From NCBI RefSeq assembly GCF_963576675.1, contig NC_088911.1:59295756-59359755 (forward strand): a DNA stretch of 64,000 nucleotides. The letters are read 5' to 3'. The notes beneath the pieces were generated by a model. It was not told where the DNA came from. It saw only the letters and a program-made list of their open reading frames with translations, and ran no database searches. The translations under genes were made by a program, and so were the position numbers. Of the stretch, positions 56,263 through 64,000 are shown piece after piece. The stretch comes from Euphorbia lathyris (lineage: Eukaryota; Streptophyta; Magnoliopsida; Malpighiales; Euphorbiaceae). Position 1 is the first letter of the stretch. Each line of letters starts with the position of its first letter.

Positions 56263-58171
56263 CAAAGTGTCGGAGGCAGAACCTATGAAATGCCATCGGT
56301 TCAGCCCAACCCAAGTTTGGTCGGGACATTGCATACAAAATTCTAGCATGTCGATCTGAGATGACGCTTAAACCAATGCGTTGAGTGACATACCTGCGAA
56401 TGCAATCCATGAACCATGACCAACTGGACCGGTTCTCGCTTTCTACAATTGCAAATGCAATTGGAAGTATGTGGTTGTTGCCATCAAATGACGTTGCCAT
56501 CAACAATGTATGTTTATACTTACCATACAGAAATGTCCCATCTATCAATATCACGGGTCGACAATGTTTGAAACCCTCGATGCACGGTTTGAAACTCTAA
56601 AAAACTCTTTTGAATATTTGATGTTATTGATTATGTGTTTCATCGGTCACTAGACAACTAACACATCCCGGATTATAGTGTTTCATGGCATTCAAGTATC
56701 GAGGCAACATGTTGTACGACTTTTCCCAATTTCCAAAAATCTTTTCTAACGCCTTCTTTTTCCCAAACCATGCCTTTTTATAGGACACACAAAACTTGAA
56801 TTGAGTCTTGATGTTTGCTTGTATAACTCCGACACTCAACCTTGGATCTTTTGCAACCATATCCATAATGCAGTTTGAAATCATTTTACTATCAAGCTTA
56901 TTATGATCTTGCGTCAACATTGAACCAAAGCATGTGTGAGGACCATGATACACACTTATTACCCAGTAGCCCAATTTTTTCTTCAAAAGTTCCCTTAACC
57001 ACCAATCGCAATTTTGTTCTGATTTCCAGCACTTCAAGACTAATTTGTGTGGTTGGGACTCAACTGTTGAGTACGATACATTTCTACTCATTGAATATTT
57101 CTTCACAGCTGATTGAACATCCTCTTTGTCAGCAAACACTAATCCTTTTCTCAACTCTGAAACTCCATCCCATACGCATATCTCTTCGGTATCATTTGAA
57201 GCCCCATACGCACGGTCTTCCTGTATCATTGAATATGCAGGAGCTGGAAATGTAAATGATGATAAAGGAGCAATTGTTGGGATACCATAGTACTCAGGCA
57301 CATCAGTTGGAGCTACATTCAAATCCATCATCCATGAAGATACAACGGGAATTGAAGGTATTGTGCTATAATCACCCCCTACCATTCCTTCATGATCCAC
57401 AATCATATCTTCCTCCACCTCTTCGTCTTCATCGGCATATTCTTCATAATCAAAATCCTCCTCCACATCCAATCCGTCATCACTCTCACTTTCAACTAGA
57501 TCATCGAGACCATATTCAATTACTGGATCAGGTTCAGCATAATCTCCACTTGTGCCCACTTCATGTCGATTTATTTCAACATCGTAATTAGGGAATGCAG
57601 TCACGTTGGATTGGTAACCAATATTAGTATGTCTGTCGTCTTGGAAATCGCCACTTGGAATAGCATAAGATGGTCCGTCTTGGTCCCACTCTCTTGTGCC
57701 TAGTGATAAGAAAGATGATGTTGGCTGATAGCTAGGTCCAGCAGTTGTATACCCATAACCGATATTAGTATTCACACACTCATTGGTTATAGGAAACATA
57801 CTTGACATGGGTCTGTCATTGGTTACTCTCTCAAACTGAACAAATAACTCAACAATATTATATGTTGGTACGTTGCTTAAATTATCGTAAATGAATTCAA
57901 CATCGTCGTCACTCGAAATAAGCATATGAGAAAATGATAGTGAAGCTTGCCCAAAGATAGGAAACTTTTACACGATTCGGGTTATTCTGTCACCACTGTT
58001 TAGTTCAATAGCTGCTCAGATCCTAGATACAAGATTGTTAAATGATGGTCTCCTTCTCAACTTCAGTCGTTTATTCTTAGCTAATGGACTAGACCAATCA
58101 TATTCAAAACTGGCGCCAATAAAACTCATCTTCCCGCCCCAATTTATGATGTAATTAGTATATTCGGTCAT
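56246..58171 (-). pseudogene. MULE transposase (MURA/MuDR-like), truncated with four stops
   Basis: From MTEYTNYIINWGGKM (58171) through TGA and TAA codons near 58010 and 57968 to the long frame 57925-56624. That frame has an acidic N-terminal part, then the MuDR DNA-binding region (LVFADKEDVQSAVKKYSM, LVLKCWKSEQNCDWWLR, KTQFKFCVSYKKAW). After a TAA (56624-56626) and a TAG (near 56599) comes the catalytic MULE domain, ILIDGTFLYGKYKHTLL, IAFAIVESENRSSWSWF and VISDRHA. It stops after HRFCLRHFVSN, so the third catalytic acid and zinc knuckle are lost. The transposase once moved this element family. Confidence 0.9.
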
Positions 58172-58199
58172 TCTAAAATACCTACATAAAATGATCAAA

Positions 58200-59699
58200 T
58201 ATTGTAAAATATTCTTATAAGTTTAAAAAATCCACTCTACATTTTTATTTTATGGATAGTATTATTTTAATTTTATGGGTATAGTATATTTTATGGATAG
58301 TATTATTTTATGATTATTATGTATAGTCATATTTTATGAATAGTATTATTTTAATTTAATGGGTAGTAATATTTTATTTTTATACAATTATATTAAATTA
58401 AATAATATATTGAATAGTAGTACGAATAATGCATACAAAATAACATTTTATGGATGAGATATTGTGTACACTTTATGTGTATTTTGTGTAGTATTATTTT
58501 ATGGTTATTATGTATAGTATATTTTATGGATAGTATTATTTTAATTTAATGGGTAATAATATTTTATGGATAGTATTATTTTAATTTTATGGGTATAGTA
58601 TATTTTATGGATAGTATTATTTTATGATTATTATGTATAGTCATATTTTATGGATAGTATTATTTTAATTTAATGGGTAGTAATATTTTATTTTTATACA
58701 ATTATATTAAATTAAATAATATATTGAATAGTAGTACAAATAATACATACAAAATAACATTTTATGGATGAGATATTGTGTACACTTTATGTGTATTTTG
58801 TGTAGTATTATTTTATGGTTATTATGTATAGTATATTTTATGGATAGTATTATTTTAATTTTATGGGTGGTATTACTTTAATTTTATACAATTATATTAA
58901 ATTAAATAATATATTGACTAGTAATATAAATAATACATATAAAATAATAACAATATCAATAATTTTATTGACTACCTACATTTATTAATTTTATGGATGG
59001 TATTATTTTAATTTTATACAATTATATTAAATTAAATAATATATTGACTGGTAATATAAATCATACATACAAAATAATAACAATATGAATAATTTTATTG
59101 ACTACCTATATTTATTAATTTTATGGATAATTTTATTAGTAGTTATCTAATTATATACTACTTGAATGAAGAACAAATTCAATTATACAAATAATATATA
59201 CAAAATAATAGCACTAATACTATCTAATTGCATAAAAAAATTATTACTATCTAACTTTACAAAATACTGATTTAAACTAACAATAGTGTAACAATATAAC
59301 TAAATATAAATTAACTGTAAATAGACATACTTGTTTTTGGAGCAACACAGAAAATATTTAAACTGCAAAAACAATAACACAAGTACATAAATTAAATCAA
59401 TAACAACATTTTATACGTAATCAAATAAATTAAAATACATACCTTTAATATTTTTACGAACAAAATTCTTCAAGATGGTGGAACAAAAAGTGGAGAATTT
59501 AGTTGTGTATAAGATAATGGAATAAGAAGAAGAATGAAGAGGGAAGAGTTTTTTGAAGAAAAGATGGAAAAGTTAAAGCTTTGAAAAGTGAAGAGTTAAG
59601 CTTGAAGAGTGTAGAATAGAAATTGAAGAGTAAGAAAGAGTGAAGAGTGAAAAGGAAGTGTATATATATAAATTGAATTTGAAAATGGTCATTTTTTGT
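58200..59699. repeat. AT-rich tandem repeats upstream of the MULE transposase
   Basis: A unit of about 305-310 bp (TTTTATGGATAGTATTATTT, then TACAATTATATTAAATTAAA and GAGATATTGTGTACACTTTA) occurs twice in tandem at about 58240-58860. A unit of about 130 bp with TTTTATTGACTACCTA then occurs twice (58866-59130). The rest to 59699 is probably leader of the transposase gene. Confidence 0.75.
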
Positions 59700-60252
59700 A
59701 ATTTCTGGAATTGAAGGGGCAAAACATCATTTTGCCCCTTCACGGACTCTGCTTCCCCAAAGGAGGAAGCAAAGTTGGCGTGCAAATCTCACTAAAGTGA
59801 GATTCGCACGACAGTGAAACCGGTGAATGAATCACCGGTTTCAGGAGACCGGTCATGTCTGCTTTTGGCAGACATGGCAGTGACCCCGGTAAATGAAATA
59901 CCGGGTCTTCACACTTTTTGAAACCGGTGAATGGATCACCGGTTTCAACTAACCCGGGTTAAACTTTTTAGCATTACAGTGTGCAATAAGTTTAACTCGG
60001 GTGTACTGTGGTCAATAATGTCAAAATAGGCATTATTTTTAGAAAAAATCCCTATGGCTGTTGGAGCAGCTCTGCTATAACAAACCCGGTGTTTCAAACA
60101 CCGGGTTCTTTAGAATAATGACACCGGTATATCAATTACCGGTGTCATTTAAATATAGTCAATATTTAGAGCATTACAGCGGGAATTTTTTTTAACCACA
60201 CATCCTTTTTAAAATTATCATTAAAATAAGCATTTTTTTTAGGAATTATCCC
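59700..60252. repeat. Right terminal inverted repeat of the MULE: hairpin array
   Basis: About 553 bp, uninterrupted. In order: GAAGGGGCAAAA/TTTTGCCCCTTC, CTGCTTCC/GGAAGCA, AATCTCACT/AGTGAGATT, GAAACCGGTG/CACCGGTTTC, CATGTCTGC/GCAGACATG, CCCCGGTA/TACCGGG, GAAACCGGTG/CACCGGTTTC, AACCCGGGTTAAAC with GTTTAACTCGGGT, AACCCGGTGTTT/AAACACCGGGTT, and GACACCGGTA/TACCGGTGTC. Confidence 0.92.
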
Positions 60253-60261
60253 CAAAATAGT

Positions 60262-61433
60262 GTAGAACATTATGTTTAATTGTTGCATGTATATATTAAA
60301 TTAATTCCCAAACTATTTAGAATTAAAATTGACTATTGGAAGTGACATTAGGAGAATTATTTTGATAAATAACCTTACTGTTTAACATGTGATTTGCTTC
60401 ATGGAGTTAATGTTGTGATATGACATTGTGAAGACTAAATTAATAAAGCAAGTTGATATTCAAACTGTCTTCAATAATATTTACTCTTCATATCAACAAA
60501 TCAAAGGCACCTCATCTACTTAATGGCTGGAATTAAAGAGAAGAATATTGTAGGGACCAAAATAAATATTTTCAGCAAAAGCTTTGTTCAGCAAAGTGCA
60601 GATTAGTCCTTAGGAGAATAGCTAAAACACCACTCTCCAAAAGCCTATAAATATGAAGACATTTCTCACATTTGGATTGACGGAAAATTACAAAAAGTGA
60701 AAGAGAAGAATACGTCATTATTGGGCAAAATTCATTCGTGTTCTTACATCTTTTTTTTCTTCCTAGTGAGATCAAAAGAAGAAAAGTGGTTAGAAATATT
60801 TTTTTTATCATTTCTATCATTTTGTAAATATCAAGTGGGTAGTTTGATTCTAGGTCATCACTAGTTTCTTAAAAAAGTGTAGGTTCTTAAGCATCCAAAA
60901 GCTTAAGCTTGTAAAAGTTTTACAATTGAGCTTGTGAAAAATTGAGGGGTGAGTTTCTCAAACACTCGGGAAGTTTGAGAGAAGTAAATATTGAAAAAAT
61001 ATTTATTTGGGTAGCTTTTAAGTTGTAAGAGCTCCGCATGCTTGATTTTTACTCGTTAAAAAAATCATAGTGGAAAATCTCGAGAGGTTCTCTCTAGAAC
61101 AGGACATAGGCCATAGTTATCGAACTTGTGTAAATCGTGTGACTAAACTTTTCTACCTCTACTCTCTTAATTATTGTCTTTATATTTTATGCAAACATTT
61201 GATTGTGGTTATTTTTATTATATTTGCTTAAAAGCATTTTCAAAGAAAATACTTAATATCTTTTACTAAAAAAATAATTAATTTGCACATCCATTTAATT
61301 CCACAAATATTTTTAAAAGTGCAAATTAATTTTATTGAGCATAGTTTTATTAAGTAAAAGATATAATTTTTGAGAGGGTAATAAACATTATTCACCCCAC
61401 TCTAGTATTTATATAGTCATATTGGATCAACAG
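60262..61433 (+). mobile_element. Probable copia LTR (SIRE-like), left edge uncertain
   Basis: A TATA-like CCTATAAATATG (near 60640), a GGACATAGGCCATAG...GAACTTGTGTAAATC segment (61100-61130) and an end TTATTCACCCCACTCTAG...GGATCAACA (61389-61433) follow the layout of LTR ends in SIRE-type copia elements as I remember them. The LTR could start at TGTTGTGATATGACAT near 60410. No target duplication or internal region was confirmed, so it may be a solo or truncated LTR. Confidence 0.45.
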
Positions 61434-61949
61434 ACAGGCAGATGGTGTTTCTTTCTTACAAGGTACGTTGGTTACATCAAATGAACCACAAATTTGTACT
61501 CACACTCGTTGCATGAGTTCTAAGAAGGTTTTGGGATGTCGTGTTAGTTATTGGGAAAAAGATTTTCTTCGACAATTTCCTACCATGGCGTATAGAGAAG
61601 CGTCAACACTGAGGTGTCGAATCCGAATTGCAATTGCTTCAGAAGCGCTTGACCCACTCATTAAGGCTTTCATCTGGTTCTTGAACCGTGTAGCTGATGT
61701 CCTAAATCATCTCGCTTTTTGGAATCGAAGTGATAAAGTGTTCGGAGAACTAGTTCAGTATTTGCGAAGGTCTTGATGGATTCAGCTGGTTGTTGCTCGT
61801 ATGAGTAAGCATCGACATCTTTTGATGTCATGGGAAAGATATGAGACATAACAATGTTAGTAGTCGTTGTAGTCTCTAGTGCTCGCCTGAACTTATTAAT
61901 ATGAACATTCGGGTCTATTGAAAGGTGTTCGTCCCGTGTAATGTAGTAT
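61434..61949. other. Unassigned segment between LTR-like regions
   Basis: A 102-codon open frame (61468-61776) has no ATG start and no recognised domain. Probably eroded retroelement DNA. Confidence 0.3.
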
Positions 61950-64000
61950 GATTAGTTCCAAGGGGGGGTAGGAACTAATGTAACTTTTTCGCTTAATACT
62001 GCTGACTTAATTAATTGTTTGAAGATTTAACCCAACTTTAGGTCAGCAAGGCTGAGTGAGATGTGAGACAGCTTTAATCAGATACTGACTAGAGCTGTTT
62101 CGATTGTGAGTTGGGAAGTAACACTTTAGGTCAGCTTCCAACTCAGCACTCTGATTACTCAGTGTCGGCTTATACAAATTATTTACTGAGCAATTTAAGC
62201 AAGCAACACATACATATATATATATCAAGAAAGAGGGTTGGAGATTACTCAGCAGACTTATCCTGGTTCGGCCTCACCGTCTACGTCCAGTCTCCAGAAT
62301 CCCTCTAGGCTTTTTCAATCCTCTACTGAGCTCTTTAAAGGTAGAGCACAAACCGTTTACAATAGCAACTGAGTATGCAAGAGTACCGTCCTCTATTCGT
62401 CTACTCAATCCTATCTACCACTGAACACTATAACCGAGTGCTCAGATTTTCTCTACCACTGAGTACTATAAACGAGTACTCAGCTTCACTCTTCTAACCT
62501 TTACAATTAATACAAGATTGTTCTCACACAATGAAGAACACTTTAGATGAATACAATTCACTCTAGACTTTTACATAATGATTGGAATTGGGTGTAAGAA
62601 CTTGCTTTTTCTATTCAGACAGCTTCTCTTTTGGATTTTTTGACTTAGTGAAGATTTTGCTTGTCTGTTTCTCTCTTGTATGTTCGGCAATGATCCAAGT
62701 GATGAACTTGTCCATTTATAGTGAATTCTGAAGCTCCAATGATTTGAAAATCCGACATAGCCATTGAGACGAACGGTCTTCTTCGTCATCATGTGGTCAG
62801 CTTTCAGAACTGCAGGTCAATCCTGTCTTCTGATTTGCGCAGGAGCCAGGTTTGCCAGTTTTGTCTTCTTGTGTCAGGTTCGTCTTCTAGCGCCAGGTTT
62901 GTCTTCTTGCCAAACGTCAGATGGTCCATGCGTCTCGAAAAGGTCATTGACACGGTTTTCTGAGACTTCTGAAATGTGTCAGACTTTGTCTCACAAGTTG
63001 ACGGATAATTGGACGCTGACTTGATTATCACTCAGTTTGACTTAGTGGCGTCTTGAATCTTGCTCAACTTGACTTCGCAGCTTCGCCTTCAAGCTTTCCT
63101 GAAGAAGACATTTCTTTTGCAACGCTGAGTTGTATTCCACTCAGCTTCTGCTGTGTGACTTGCTTATGCTGACTTCGTTCTGGCTTTCTTTTTATGAACA
63201 CTTAGTTCATGTTCTCGTTAGATTACTTACTCAATATTGAACAAACACATTAGGACAATTAAATCAAAGCACTTAAATTTAATTGTTTAATCATGGGATT
63301 AACTTAAATAATTTTGTCAAATCAAAATCATGTGGAAAGGTGTTTCAACAAACTCCCCCATTTTGATGTTGGCAAAAGTATTTAGTCCGGAACTCAGTGT
63401 TGAGCTCTCATGAAAGTTGACCTTTCTTATTCTTCTGAAATTACTCCCCCGTAAGGCTTGGATCTATTAACTTAGTTCAACTCTAAACCTTCTAAGATCT
63501 AATCGAGTGAAACTAAGGCTTGCTTTTACTGACTTAGTTCAATTCTAGACCTTTTAAGATCTAATTCAAATGAGCCTAAGGTCAGTTTTCAGAAGTAGGT
63601 CAATACTTGGAACATTTAGTCATTACTCAGCTCTGATACTTAGATATTTTCAGGTATCAGAGTTATTTCATTAAGTTCAGGTATCAGAGTTGGAGTATAC
63701 TGAGCATGTTTTACTTGTTTAATCTCTATGTTCACAAGTTTTAATTTGTTGTTCAATGAGTAGTCATGTGTTCAATCAGCATATAATCACAGCAAGTAAG
63801 CATCGCATATATATAGACAGTTTGTAGAAAAATGCTTGTATAGATAGTCAGTTCAACAAAGATAACACATGCCAAATACAAAATTACAAGTCACAGGCTA
63901 AGACTATTGCTAGTTCTATTTCTTCATGTTGACTTGAACTTGGTTAGATTTGCCTTTAAGCTTGGCTGTTCTTTGTTGCTGACTTTGATTGCTCAGGACA
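61950..64000 (-). mobile_element. Probable copia LTR element, minus orientation, cut by window end
   Basis: Read on the minus strand, CAAAATGGGGGAGTT runs into TGTTGAAACACCTTTCC, which looks like a polypurine tract followed by the start of a 3' LTR; the LTR edge would be about 63349. The LTR would extend left to roughly 61950, where GTTCCAAGGGGGGG may mark its end. Right of 63349 lies non-coding internal DNA rich in ACTCAGC and TCTAAGATCTAA words. No protein domain is visible in the window. Confidence 0.45.

Larger units (their letters stand above)
49706..60261. mobile_element. Mutator-like element (MULE), composite, with 9-bp target duplication
   Basis: The outermost ends GGATAATTCCTAAAAAAATG (49715) and the inverted copy ending at 60252 begin long inverted repeats. 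The flanks CAAAATAAT (49706-49714) and CAAAATAGT (60253-60261) match 8 of 9. It contains a MURA-like transposase on - and a PMD gene start on +, both cut. Later insertions are a foldback element in the left terminal repeat and an RTE LINE. Net of these it would be about 5.7 kb. Confidence 0.88.

Noticed and set aside
56875..57591. Plus-strand frames of 126 and 111 codons
   Set aside because: Shadows of the MULE transposase on the minus strand.

Overview
The window is nuclear DNA from a flowering plant, most likely a eudicot. The evidence is GT-AG introns in a shikimate-family gene and an SDR gene, an intron-containing tRNA-Tyr, and plant-specific transposon lineages (L1-type LINEs with an RNase H tail, an RTE LINE, Ty1/copia, a giant Tat/Ogre-type Ty3/gypsy element, hAT, Mutator-like elements, a Stowaway MITE). 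I cannot name the species.

Layout. Positions 1-5.4 kb hold two decayed LINE copies. Positions 5.9-14.7 kb are the host gene island: a Mutator-type foldback element, tRNA-Pro(UGG), a LINE scrap, a tandem duplication that copied half of a tRNA-Tyr gene, the complete tRNA-Tyr, an SDR oxidoreductase gene on + (with a short first exon), and tail-to-tail with it a complete 10-exon gene on - of the bifunctional dehydroquinate dehydratase/shikimate dehydrogenase family. Its residues suggest it is a quinate dehydrogenase-like paralogue. Positions 15.2-23.2 kb are a graveyard: a gypsy gag remnant joined to a hAT transposase remnant, then LTR fragments.

Positions 23271-48436 are one Ty1/copia element (412-bp LTRs, TATAT target duplication) split by a 19.85-kb Tat/Ogre-like gypsy element at 27695-47545 (LTRs of about 2.9 kb, CCTGT target duplication). 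The gypsy element has a nearly intact polyprotein with four successive gag-like domains and dual RNase H. On the opposite strand it carries an apparently intact six-exon plant-mobile-domain (PMD) gene preceded by a 39-bp minisatellite.

Positions 49715-60252 are a Mutator-like element with terminal inverted repeats of about 550 bp made of many small hairpins. Its left repeat is split by another foldback element, itself split by a MITE. Its body contains a full-length RTE LINE with an intact 976-codon ORF, the 5' part of a second PMD gene, and a broken MURA-type transposase. The right end (60.3-64 kb) appears to be copia LTR material whose boundaries I cannot fix.

The host genes are metabolic and the rest is nested transposons. 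Insertion order can be read from nesting, target duplications and, in two cases, from empty sites preserved in a duplicate copy. All exon models and domain calls were made by eye; percent identities and ages were not computed.
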